This document shows, piece after piece, positions 16,954 to 24,724 of a stretch of DNA of 49,107 bases. The stretch is taken from positions 1-49,107 of the forward strand of contig JAFVGN010000033.1 of the NCBI GenBank assembly GCA_017474925.1, written 5' to 3'. Source of the stretch: Prevotella sp. GTDB taxonomy: Bacteria > Bacteroidota > Bacteroidia > Bacteroidales > Bacteroidaceae. The notes beneath the pieces were generated by a model. That model ran no database searches. It was not told the origin of the DNA and saw only the letters and a list, made by a program, of their open reading frames with translations. How positions within the stretch are numbered: the first letter of the stretch is position 1; each line of letters begins with the position of its first letter. The position numbers and the translations under genes are program-made.

Positions 16954-17058
16954 TTAATTGTACCAAATGCTAGAATTGTAATGTATAAACCGGTCTTCCT
17001 CATTGTACTGGTTGTCCAGTTCGTACTCCTCTTCATTGTACATCTTCTGAGTTTTCAT
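16954..17058 (-). CDS. small acidic protein of 34 residues, own transcription unit
   Basis: The reading frame starts at ATG 17058 and encodes MKTQKMYNEEEYELDNQ, continues with YNEEDRFIHYNSSIWYN, and stops with TAA. It is rich in Glu, Asp, Tyr and Asn, with the YNEE motif twice. Three signals frame it: a consensus promoter at 17117-17147, an unusually strong Shine-Dalgarno sequence (GGGGGAGGA, seven bases before the ATG; such sites are rare in Bacteroidetes), and a strong terminator at 16891-16925. No membrane segment. The function is unknown; a small regulatory or partner-binding protein is possible, and the transcript could also act as an RNA. Confidence 0.72.
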   Translation of the reverse strand: MKTQKMYNEEEYELDNQYNEEDRFIHYNSSIWYN

Positions 17059-17116
17059 AGTTGTGTCCTCCCCCAATAGTTAGATTTAATAGTAATGAAA
17101 ATGATTTTATCGATTG

Positions 17117-17147
17117 CAAATATAATAAATAAAATGTGTATTTGCAA
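17117..17147 (-). promoter_or_regulatory. consensus promoter of the small 34-residue gene
   Basis: On the minus strand TTGC (17144-17147), a 19-base spacer and TATATTTG (17117-17124) match the Bacteroidetes consensus. Expected transcription start is near 17110, giving a leader of about 50 bases. Confidence 0.75.
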
Positions 17148-17274
17148 CTTTTTCTCTTTTTTTTAACCTTTTTTCTCCAAAAAAAGAATTATTTGCATGT
17201 TTATTCATTATTTTGCCAATGATGATGACATTTTGTAAGTTTAAACGTCATTATAATAACAATTTCGTTAAAAG

Positions 17275-17306
17275 TTTGGAGATTTCGAAGAAAATCCATA
17301 ATTTTG
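17275..17306 (+). promoter_or_regulatory. consensus promoter of the 17345 gene
   Basis: TTTG (17275-17278), a 20-base spacer and TAATTTTG (17299-17306). Start of transcription is expected near 17313, about 30 bases before the ATG. Confidence 0.75.
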
Positions 17307-17344
17307 TAGCGCAGAAACTTTAGTACTAATTTAATAATATTGTT

Positions 17345-18376
17345 ATGAAGAAAATTTTTACGCTTATTTCCGTAGCACTTTGTGCTATGAGTGTCAATGC
17401 ACAAGAACAGTGGAGTGCTTCAAGTTTGGATCTGGCAACGGGAGTTACAAGTGCTCCCAATACCACCGCAACATTGAAGAAGGTTGAGACGGTCTACAAT
17501 TTGAAGGATGGTGCTCAGCCTGATGAAGCTACAGTAAAGGCAGATGCAACAAGTGCATTGGAGTTGAACAACTACACCTTTGTTGCTTCAACGGATAATG
17601 TGACTTTAACTGGCATCTCAACTCCCAATACCGGTACTGAAGAGAAGGATATATGGAAGTTTGCAGGTGCAGACAATGTTAAGTTGAACAAAGCCAATTT
17701 GGCTGATGAGTGTCTCATTGAATTTGACAATCAGTATGTCCTGGCTGGTAACGGCAACCCCAGTTTGGCAGTCTACGAGTATTTCTTTACTAATAGCGAT
17801 GGCGATCCTGTAGGTCCTCGTTATTATGAGACCTATTGGACTCCTGGTTGTGGCTCTGCTCCCCTGAAAGGTTGCTTCTATAAGATTGATGTGAAGTCTG
17901 CTGGTAAATTAGTTCTTGGCTTCTTCTTGAATAAGAACTTGGCAAGTAATCCTCTTTATTTCGTAGATGCTGCTACCAATACATTAGTTCCCAATGAGGC
18001 TTTGACTATTCAGGGCTTCCGTCAGAATTGCAATTTCGAAGTTGAGCAGGGTGGAACTACGAAGTTGACGACTTTTGGTCTGAATGATGATCGCTTCATC
18101 GTCATTCCTGAAGGATTGGGTGGTGGTACCAATCGCCCATTGTATGGTTATCTTACTGTGGAAGTTCCTGCTGCAGGTGCTTATTATCTGTTCAGCCCCA
18201 AGAGTCAGATGGGTGTCTATGGCTTCCAGTTCACAGGTGGTGGGACTGGCATCAACACCGTCAAGGCTGCTGAGCTGAATGCCAATGCTCCTATCTACAA
18301 CCTGGCTGGTCAGGAAGTTTCCAAGGGCTACAAGGGCGTGGCAATCCAGAACGGCAAGAAGATGATTCTGAAGTAA
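17345..18376 (+). CDS. secreted protein with Prevotella-type C-terminal tail
   Basis: 343 residues. The signal peptide MKKIFTLISVALCAMSVNAQ is typical. The body is Thr/Asn/Gly-rich and probably beta-sheet, with no catalytic motif recognised. The last about 45 residues carry the tail pattern seen in many secreted Prevotella proteins: APIYNLAGQEVSKGYKGVAIQNGKKMILK in pattern form (strand, Gly-Gln turn, Gly-Val strand, Asn-Gly-Lys-Lys, hydrophobic end). The tail resembles degenerate type IX secretion sorting domains, so export to the cell surface is plausible but unproven. It is monocistronic, with its own promoter and terminator. Confidence 0.75.
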   Translation: MKKIFTLISVALCAMSVNAQEQWSASSLDLATGVTSAPNTTATLKKVETVYNLKDGAQPDEATVKADATSALELNNYTFVASTDNVTLTGISTPNTGTEEKDIWKFAGADNVKLNKANLADECLIEFDNQYVLAGNGNPSLAVYEYFFTNSDGDPVGPRYYETYWTPGCGSAPLKGCFYKIDVKSAGKLVLGFFLNKNLASNPLYFVDAATNTLVPNEALTIQGFRQNCNFEVEQGGTTKLTTFGLNDDRFIVIPEGLGGGTNRPLYGYLTVEVPAAGAYYLFSPKSQMGVYGFQFTGGGTGINTVKAAELNANAPIYNLAGQEVSKGYKGVAIQNGKKMILK

Positions 18377-18393
18377 TCACTCCTTAAATACAC

Positions 18394-18438
18394 AAACAAC
18401 CGAGGCCGACCTTATAGGTTTGTCTCGGTTGTTTTTTT
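18394..18438. terminator. terminator shared by the 17345 gene and the HU-like gene
   Basis: AAACAACCGAG (18394-18404) pairs with CTCGGTTGTTT (18424-18434), followed by more T residues on the plus strand. The stop codon of the convergent HU-like gene (18412-18414) lies in the loop. Confidence 0.85.
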
Positions 18439-19092
18439 GTTACGAATCCACACTTTATGTGAGTGGGAGCCATGTGTGACAAGGCCTGATGTGGGGTCGC
18501 TGACAAGCTGGTGGAGGTCCTTGGAGGCTGTTGATCGGCTCTGGCTAGTGGCAATGGCGTAGTCGCTGAGGGTCATATAGCCCTGCTTGTCGATGATAGC
18601 GAGGGCTTTCCTGATGCGCTCGTCGCGACTGTCGCTGGGCTTGCGAGGCACAACGATGTCAGTTTCAGTACGCTCGAAGGTGGCCTCCTTGTTCATCTGC
18701 CGCAACAGCTGTGGGTCGGGCTTGAAGCGGATGCCCTTGATGCAGACGTGTCTGTATTTGGTCTTCAGTTCCTCGTCAGCGTTTCCGCTCTTTTGTTTCT
18801 TGGTTGCTGTGGCTTCACTGGGTGTCGAGGTGTCGAAGCCCAGCGTCAGCGAGAACACGCCCAGTCCGTCAATTTTGATGCTATGACCCATCGGCATCCA
18901 GCTTTTCATGGTTGTCACCAGTGCGTCCAGCACACCACGGATGGCGCCCTCGCTGAAGCTTCCGCTGTACTCGTGCATGTGGCGTACAACGGTGTCGAAA
19001 TCGTGCAGTGAGTAGGTCTGCATGCGTGGATATACCTTTTTCTTGCCGTCGCCCATCTCCTCGCTCATCTCCTGTAATACGTAATTTGGCAT
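18412..19092 (-). CDS. HU-like DNA-binding protein with C-terminal helix-turn-helix
   Basis: 226 residues. Residues about 1-130 follow the Bacteroidales histone-like HU family: an N-terminal strand with KKVYPRMQTYSLHDFDTVVRHM, a helix (AIRGVLDALVTTMKSW) and HSIKIDGLGVFSLTLG with the saddle-sheet Gly pattern, then GIRFKPDPQLLRQMN. Residues about 150-220 add a winged-helix-like part (RDERIRKALAIID, LSDYAIATSQSRSTASKDLHQL). Such proteins bind and bend DNA and may act as nucleoid proteins or local regulators. A consensus promoter lies about 160 bases upstream, and the leader in between begins with four tandem 21-bp repeats, possibly its own binding sites. Confidence 0.82.
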   Translation of the reverse strand: MPNYVLQEMSEEMGDGKKKVYPRMQTYSLHDFDTVVRHMHEYSGSFSEGAIRGVLDALVTTMKSWMPMGHSIKIDGLGVFSLTLGFDTSTPSEATATKKQKSGNADEELKTKYRHVCIKGIRFKPDPQLLRQMNKEATFERTETDIVVPRKPSDSRDERIRKALAIIDKQGYMTLSDYAIATSQSRSTASKDLHQLVSDPTSGLVTHGSHSHKVWIRNKKTTETNL

Positions 19093-19161
19093 AGTCTTCC
19101 GATTCTTTTAACTTGGTTCTCTATTCGTTTCTTTTTCTCTTACTGAATAAGTTTTGTACCT

Positions 19162-19245
19162 AACTTGGAAACATGTGTCTACAAGTTGGAAACATGTGTC
19201 GCTAACTTGTAGACATGTGTTTCTAAGTCGGAAACATAATATTTC
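19162..19245. repeat. four tandem 21-bp repeats in the leader of the HU-like gene
   Basis: Four consecutive 21-base units (starts 19162, 19183, 19204, 19225) share the pattern AA(C/G)T(T/C)GgAaACATgtgT. Three contain the palindrome ACATGT; the fourth is degenerate after AAACAT. The unit length equals two DNA helix turns, so bound proteins would sit on one face. The array begins at the predicted transcription start of the HU-like gene and lies within its 5' leader. Confidence 0.85.
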
Positions 19246-19251
19246 AGACTG

Positions 19252-19282
19252 CAAAGATACATTTTTTATTCGAAACAGCAAA
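19252..19282 (-). promoter_or_regulatory. consensus promoter of the HU-like gene
   Basis: On the minus strand TTTG (19279-19282), a 19-base spacer and TATCTTTG (19252-19259). Transcription would begin near 19246, at the edge of the tandem repeat array. No consensus promoter was found for the divergent pectinase operon in 19283-19372. Confidence 0.75.
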
Positions 19283-19372
19283 ATGTTTTGCGTATCATTT
19301 CAATAGGTATAATGTGACAAACCTGATGTTGGTTCGTCTATTTAAACAAAGGATAATAACTACTATTTTAAT

Positions 19373-22051
19373 ATGAAAAGGCAATTGATGATTTTGATGG
19401 CCATAGGAATGGCTTTGAGTGCTTGGTCACAGACAACACTAACAGTCAGTAAAGATGGCAGCGGTGACTATACTACCGTTCAGGGTGCTATTGATGCTGT
19501 TGCTGAGGGAGAGGCAGCTACTATTATGGTGAAAGCTGGTACCTATGAAGAGATGGTGAAGGTGGGTAAGCGCACAAAGGCTTCTACCAAGCGTATTTCG
19601 CTGATAGGTGAGGGTATGGACAGGACCATTATTACAGCGGCTAATGGTAAGAATACCATAGGCAGTGGCAAGGATGTGCGTGATTATGCTACGCTGGCAG
19701 TCTTTGCTCCTGACTTCTATGCTCAGGGCGTCTGTATTCAGAATACAGGCGGAAAGGCCGCTGGTCAGGCGCTGGCCTTACATGTGGATGGTGACTGCTC
19801 GGTGTTCTATCGCTGTAAGATAGCAGGCTATCAGGACACCCATCGTACGAAGAAGGGCGTGCGCAGCTATTATAAGGAGTGTGTCATAGAGGGAGCAACG
19901 GACTACATTTATGCTGGTGGCACATGCTGGTTCGAACGTTGTACGCTGAACAGCGTGGCTGGTGGTTATATCACAGCTCCTGAGGATATTACTGTTTATA
20001 CCACAGCCGAGGACGGAACTAAGATTTGGTTGGGATTCATCTTTAACGAGTGTGCAGTAACCAAGTCCAGTGGGGTCAGCGATAAAAGCGTATCGTTGGG
20101 CCGTTGCTGGGGAGAAGAGAAATGTGGCAGTATGTTCCTGAACTGTCAGCTGAATAACATTATCAAGGCTGCTGGATGGGAGACTATGGGAGGTAATGAC
20201 GGCACGAAGTCGTACTATGCAGAATATAAGAGCAAGAGTGGCTCTGCACTGGCTGACGTGTCACAACGCATCAGCTGGAGCCACCAGTTGACGGATGCTG
20301 ACTACCAGAAGGTAAACACTTGGGCCAAGGTGGATGCCATCTATCGTACGATTAATACCAATGCCCCTGCCTTTGATCCGGAAAGCGTGATAACGGCCCA
20401 CATGGTGACAGACGACTATGCTCCGCTGGAAAACAAATTGCTGGCCTTCCCGACGGCTCGCGGCTTTGGCAAGTATGTGAGTGGTGGTCGTGGCGGCAAG
20501 GTGGTCGAAGTCACCAACTTGGAGGATAATCCCAGCAACCCCTCTGAAGGCTCATTGCGTTGGGCATTGACGATTGCAGGAAAAGAGAATGCCACCATCG
20601 TGTTCCGCGTGAGTGGTGTCATCAAGATACAGCCCAATGCTCAGAAGGTACGCGACCTGCGTGCCAACCTGAAGAATGTCACCATCGCAGGTCAGACAGC
20701 TCCTGGCGATGGCATCCTGATTCGTGGAGGCAAGATGAATTTTGGAGGTTCTGACAATCTGATTATCCGCAACCTGCGCTTCCGCATAGGCGATATTGAT
20801 GAGGCTGACCTGGCCAAGCCTACGGATAGCCGTTTCATCAAAGGTGCAGGCTTTGGACTGGAGAATGCAAAGAATGTCATCATCGACCATTGTTGCTTTG
20901 GCTGGAGCGGCGAGGAGAATATGACGATGTACGACAACCACTTTACCACCGTCCAATGGTGCATTGTTCACGAAGGACTCTACGATGCCGGCCATCAGAA
21001 GGGTGCTCGCAGCTATGCCAACCAGTGGGGTGGCTCGCCTGCTACCTATCATCACAATCTGTTGGCTCACAACTACAATCGCAGTTCGCGACTGAATGGT
21101 GCCAGCAGTACGACGGAGGACCGCAATGTCTTTATGGAGTACATGAACAACGTCAACTACAATTGGGGCAAGAAGAATTCGTGCTATGGTGGCGAGAACG
21201 AGGCAGGCATTTACAGCTCACACGAGTGCAATTTCGTAGCTAACTACTATAAGCCAGGCCCGTCGACTCCTAATGGCAGCTATTTCATGGAGCTCTCTGG
21301 AGCCCGTAGCGGTAAGACGCTGAATGAGAAACCCTCGCGCTGGTATTTTGCTGACAATGTCATGGAGGGCGATGCCAACGCAACCAGTAATAACTGGAGT
21401 GCAGTTCATAATAATACCACTTATACGGTGGCAGGCATGAAATCGGAAACGCTGGTATACCCGTCGCCAGAATACAACCGCCTGGATAAATGTAATTTCG
21501 ACGACTATGACCTATATCGCACTCCAACAGAGAGCGCTGAGGATGCCTACGAGCAAGTGCTGGAGAAAGCAGGAACCATCAACCGTGACCAGACGGAACG
21601 GCGTATCGTCGACGAGGTTCGTAACAAACAGGCACAGTATAAAGGTACAACGCTCAATAAGGCTGGCTTCATTGATTCACCCGACGATGCAGAGGGCTGG
21701 CCTGTTTATGCTGATGTTGCACCCGTTGTGGACAACGACCACGACGGAATGGCAGACGACTGGGAGTTGGCTAATGGATTCAATCCTGCCGACCCAGAGG
21801 ATGGCAAGCAGGTGGTCTCTGCTGAGGGGTATACGGCCCTGGAGGTGTATCTCAACAGTCTGATGGGCGAGAAGATTGTCATCACGACAACTGCCATCAA
21901 GACCCTGAATGCGCAATCTGCAGAAATAGTTGCTCGTCAGTATTTTACCATTGATGGTCGTCAGGTCAGCCGCCTGCAACATGGCATGACTATTGTCCGC
22001 GAGACGATGGCTGATGGTTCAACACGTACAGTGAAGGTGATGAGCAAGTAA
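19373..22051 (+). CDS. pectin methylesterase-pectate lyase fusion (CE8 + PL1-type)
   Basis: 892 residues with a signal peptide (MKRQLMILMAIGMALSAWSQ). Residues about 22-330 form a CE8 pectin methylesterase: VSKDGSGDYTTVQGAIDAV, GYQDTH with the catalytic Asp, TDYIYAG with the second Asp, and LGRCW with the catalytic Arg (Cys replaces the usual Pro). From about residue 355 a PL1-type pectate lyase follows: AFPTARGFGKYVSGGRGG, EGSLRWAL, IDHCCFGWSGEENMT. A Ca-loop-like segment DNDHDGMADDWE lies near residue 785, and the C-terminus is tail-like. It removes methyl esters from homogalacturonan and cleaves the exposed chain by beta-elimination. It leads a three-gene operon with 9- and 12-base gaps; the lyase half is a close paralogue of the third gene. 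Confidence 0.9.
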   Translation: MKRQLMILMAIGMALSAWSQTTLTVSKDGSGDYTTVQGAIDAVAEGEAATIMVKAGTYEEMVKVGKRTKASTKRISLIGEGMDRTIITAANGKNTIGSGKDVRDYATLAVFAPDFYAQGVCIQNTGGKAAGQALALHVDGDCSVFYRCKIAGYQDTHRTKKGVRSYYKECVIEGATDYIYAGGTCWFERCTLNSVAGGYITAPEDITVYTTAEDGTKIWLGFIFNECAVTKSSGVSDKSVSLGRCWGEEKCGSMFLNCQLNNIIKAAGWETMGGNDGTKSYYAEYKSKSGSALADVSQRISWSHQLTDADYQKVNTWAKVDAIYRTINTNAPAFDPESVITAHMVTDDYAPLENKLLAFPTARGFGKYVSGGRGGKVVEVTNLEDNPSNPSEGSLRWALTIAGKENATIVFRVSGVIKIQPNAQKVRDLRANLKNVTIAGQTAPGDGILIRGGKMNFGGSDNLIIRNLRFRIGDIDEADLAKPTDSRFIKGAGFGLENAKNVIIDHCCFGWSGEENMTMYDNHFTTVQWCIVHEGLYDAGHQKGARSYANQWGGSPATYHHNLLAHNYNRSSRLNGASSTTEDRNVFMEYMNNVNYNWGKKNSCYGGENEAGIYSSHECNFVANYYKPGPSTPNGSYFMELSGARSGKTLNEKPSRWYFADNVMEGDANATSNNWSAVHNNTTYTVAGMKSETLVYPSPEYNRLDKCNFDDYDLYRTPTESAEDAYEQVLEKAGTINRDQTERRIVDEVRNKQAQYKGTTLNKAGFIDSPDDAEGWPVYADVAPVVDNDHDGMADDWELANGFNPADPEDGKQVVSAEGYTALEVYLNSLMGEKIVITTTAIKTLNAQSAEIVARQYFTIDGRQVSRLQHGMTIVRETMADGSTRTVKVMSK

Positions 22052-22060
22052 AGAATTGAT

Positions 22061-24712
22061 ATGAGAAAAATAGTAATGATAATGTTCAGTTCTCTGTGCA
22101 CAACCACGTTGTTGGCACAGAAAATTGACTTTGACTTCCCTGGTAAGGAGAATCCCGACAAGCATACGGAGGTAGGATTTACTTCATGGGCAGTAGGACG
22201 AGTGGCCAGTGCCACTAAGACTTTTGACAATGGTGTCACCATCACGCTGACACCTGGTGGTGCCGCAACGTCGCTTGGCAGCAACTGGAGCAAGTTGGAC
22301 GTGGAGACCAACAAACTGAAGCTCATTGGCGAGGAGGTGCTGGTAACCAACCTCGAGAATGGTAACCTGACAGTTATTAATGACAAGCCTACCTCACTGA
22401 CGCTGAACATTACTGGCTTGACTGCTGGCGAGCATACCCTGAGAGCCTACCATAACAACTCAGATAAGAATCAGACACAACCCGATATTGAGGTTGACGT
22501 TGACGGTACAGTGGTGGCTACTGGCCAGAAGTTTACTTCATCAGCACAAAGTGTCAAGGCTGCTGGCCAGTCGTTCGTCCGTTTCACAGCCACAGAGGGT
22601 CAGCCTGTCGTCATCACCTACACTACCAAGCTCATAGACGGCGAGACCTATACCAACACCCGTATGATGCTAAATGGCCTGGAGTTTGACGTCGCAGCCA
22701 TCGCTGCCACTGACCCCAAGCCTGCCAACCAGGATTTCCATGCCGGCACAGACGATGGTACTGTTCATTTCTCCTGGAAGGGTGCTGAGGGCATTGCCAG
22801 TCACCGGTTGGTGCTGGGCACTGACCCTGATGTTGTGGCTTTCTCTACCAGTTATGAATACGAAGGGACTGCTACGGAATATACCAAGACAGGCTTATAT
22901 TCGATGCAGACCTATTACTGGCGCGTTGACGAAGTGGAGGCTGACGGCACCGTACATCAAGGTAGCGTCTGGAGTTTCAAGCCTCGTCAGCTGGCATTCC
23001 CTGAAGCCGAGGGCTATGGACGCTATGCCATCGGAGGCCGTGGCGGCAGTGTGTATCATGTCACGACCCTCAGTGGGGGCGTGGAACCAGGTTCGCTACT
23101 TTATGGCCTGCTGAGCATCGACGAACCTCACTACATCGTGTTTGATGTGAGCGGTATCATTGAACTGGACTTCAATTCACATTTCACCAAGTCCAACATC
23201 ACCATTGCAGGACAGACGGCTCCTGGCAAGGGCATCTGCATCAAGGCCTCGAACATCGGACTGGGCAGTGACGTCATCTGCCAGCACATGCGCTTCAAGC
23301 GAGGACTGGGTGTCTATGGCGAAAATACGGGCAATGCCTTGGGGGCCGGAAACGACCATACCATATTAGACCACACCACGGCGGCATGGGGAACGGACGA
23401 GACCTTCTCCAGTCGTGGTGCCAAGAACATCACTTTCCAGTATTCTATGATTACTGAGGCGCTAGGCATTACAGGACATAAGAACTACAGTGACGGCAAG
23501 AACCACGGTTTTGCAGCTACCATTGGCGGAAGCGTGGGGTCGTTCAGCCATAACTTGCTCGTCAACTGCAATGGCCGTAACTGGTCGATGGGGGGTGGAA
23601 TGGACGGTGCCGGACATGCTGCCGGAGAACTGGACATGTTTAATAATGTGTGCTACAACTGGGGTGGACGCACTACCGATGGCGGAGCACTGCACATGCA
23701 GTTTGTTAACAACTACTACAAGATGGGCGAGGCTAGTAGCCAGAAGAAGCTGTTTATTGCCCAAAATGAAGACTTTGGCAGTACGCGTCAGCAGTTTGCA
23801 TATGTCAGCGGAAACATCCGTGAGAACAAGAACCACTCGCTGACAACCGACAAGTTAGGTGACACTTACGACGCTTCTGGGCCTGACCGCGAGAGCACCT
23901 GGTATGATGCGCCTTTTTTCCCCTCCGAAGCCACTATCCATTCCGCCAAGGATGCCCTGAAGATTGTGGCCAGTTATGCGGGTGCAACGATGCCTCAGCG
24001 CGACGAGCAGCATCTGCGTAATGTCAAGGAGACGCTGAGCGGCACATGGACCTATAGGGGTTCCAAGTCGGGCATCAAGGGCCAGATAGACAGCGAGGCC
24101 GATATTACTGAGCATGTTGCAGGCAATGGGTGGGAGAGTTATCCAGAGGAACATCGTGCTGCCGACTGGGACACAGACCAGGACGGTATGCCAGACTGGT
24201 GGGAACAGACCGTCGGCAGCAATGCCAGTGTGGCCAACCAGAACGATGACCCCAACCATGATGGCTGGACGCTACTGGAGGACTACCTCGACTTCATGGC
24301 ACATCCTTACGTTAGGGTGAAACCTGGCGAGATGGGAACCATGGACATGAAGCCTTTCTTTGCCGGATTCTATGGTCAGAATGATTCATATGGCACGGTG
24401 ACTCCTGCTTATAGCGTCAGCTCCGAAGGTAACCTGTTTACTTCCAGCGTTGGTGGTTCCATACTAACAGTGATGGCTCAGCAGGCTGCAGGATATGGTT
24501 ATGTCACAGTTACTGTGAACGATGGAGAAACTTCGTGGAGTCAGCGTATAGGCGTTGCCGTAACAGGCGCAGCGACTGGTATCCAGACGCTCAATCTTAC
24601 TCAGCACACCTCTACTGGTGCTCCGCTATACGACTTGCAAGGACGTAGGATTGAGCAACCCGCAAAGAGTGGCGTGTATATTTGGAATGGGAAGAAATTC
24701 ATCGTGAAATAA
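22061..24712 (+). CDS. multidomain pectate lyase with N-terminal accessory domains
   Basis: 883 residues with a signal peptide (ending LLAQ). Residues about 20-215 are a beta-rich domain of unknown family (NLTVINDKPTSLTLNITGL), possibly carbohydrate-binding. Residues about 220-315 look like a fibronectin type III domain (GTVHFSWKGAEGIASHRLVL, YYWRVDEVEADG). The lyase domain starts at about 318 with LAFPEAEGYGRYAIGGRGG and continues with FDVSGIIELDF, ITIAGQTAPGKGI, ILDHTTAAWGTDE and SHNLLVNCNGRNWSM. Near residue 705, DTDQDGMPDWWE resembles a calcium-binding loop. The end (LYDLQGRRIEQPAKSGVYIW, NGKKFIVK) is a Prevotella-type tail. It likely degrades pectin backbones at the cell surface. Confidence 0.85.
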   Translation: MRKIVMIMFSSLCTTTLLAQKIDFDFPGKENPDKHTEVGFTSWAVGRVASATKTFDNGVTITLTPGGAATSLGSNWSKLDVETNKLKLIGEEVLVTNLENGNLTVINDKPTSLTLNITGLTAGEHTLRAYHNNSDKNQTQPDIEVDVDGTVVATGQKFTSSAQSVKAAGQSFVRFTATEGQPVVITYTTKLIDGETYTNTRMMLNGLEFDVAAIAATDPKPANQDFHAGTDDGTVHFSWKGAEGIASHRLVLGTDPDVVAFSTSYEYEGTATEYTKTGLYSMQTYYWRVDEVEADGTVHQGSVWSFKPRQLAFPEAEGYGRYAIGGRGGSVYHVTTLSGGVEPGSLLYGLLSIDEPHYIVFDVSGIIELDFNSHFTKSNITIAGQTAPGKGICIKASNIGLGSDVICQHMRFKRGLGVYGENTGNALGAGNDHTILDHTTAAWGTDETFSSRGAKNITFQYSMITEALGITGHKNYSDGKNHGFAATIGGSVGSFSHNLLVNCNGRNWSMGGGMDGAGHAAGELDMFNNVCYNWGGRTTDGGALHMQFVNNYYKMGEASSQKKLFIAQNEDFGSTRQQFAYVSGNIRENKNHSLTTDKLGDTYDASGPDRESTWYDAPFFPSEATIHSAKDALKIVASYAGATMPQRDEQHLRNVKETLSGTWTYRGSKSGIKGQIDSEADITEHVAGNGWESYPEEHRAADWDTDQDGMPDWWEQTVGSNASVANQNDDPNHDGWTLLEDYLDFMAHPYVRVKPGEMGTMDMKPFFAGFYGQNDSYGTVTPAYSVSSEGNLFTSSVGGSILTVMAQQAAGYGYVTVTVNDGETSWSQRIGVAVTGAATGIQTLNLTQHTSTGAPLYDLQGRRIEQPAKSGVYIWNGKKFIVK

Positions 24713-24724
24713 TACCGATACGAC

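Noticed and set aside
16821-17036. A 71-residue minus-strand frame around the small-gene terminator.
   Set aside because: It runs through a terminator hairpin and overlaps the better supported 34-residue gene in another frame; it has no ribosome-binding site or protein-like composition.
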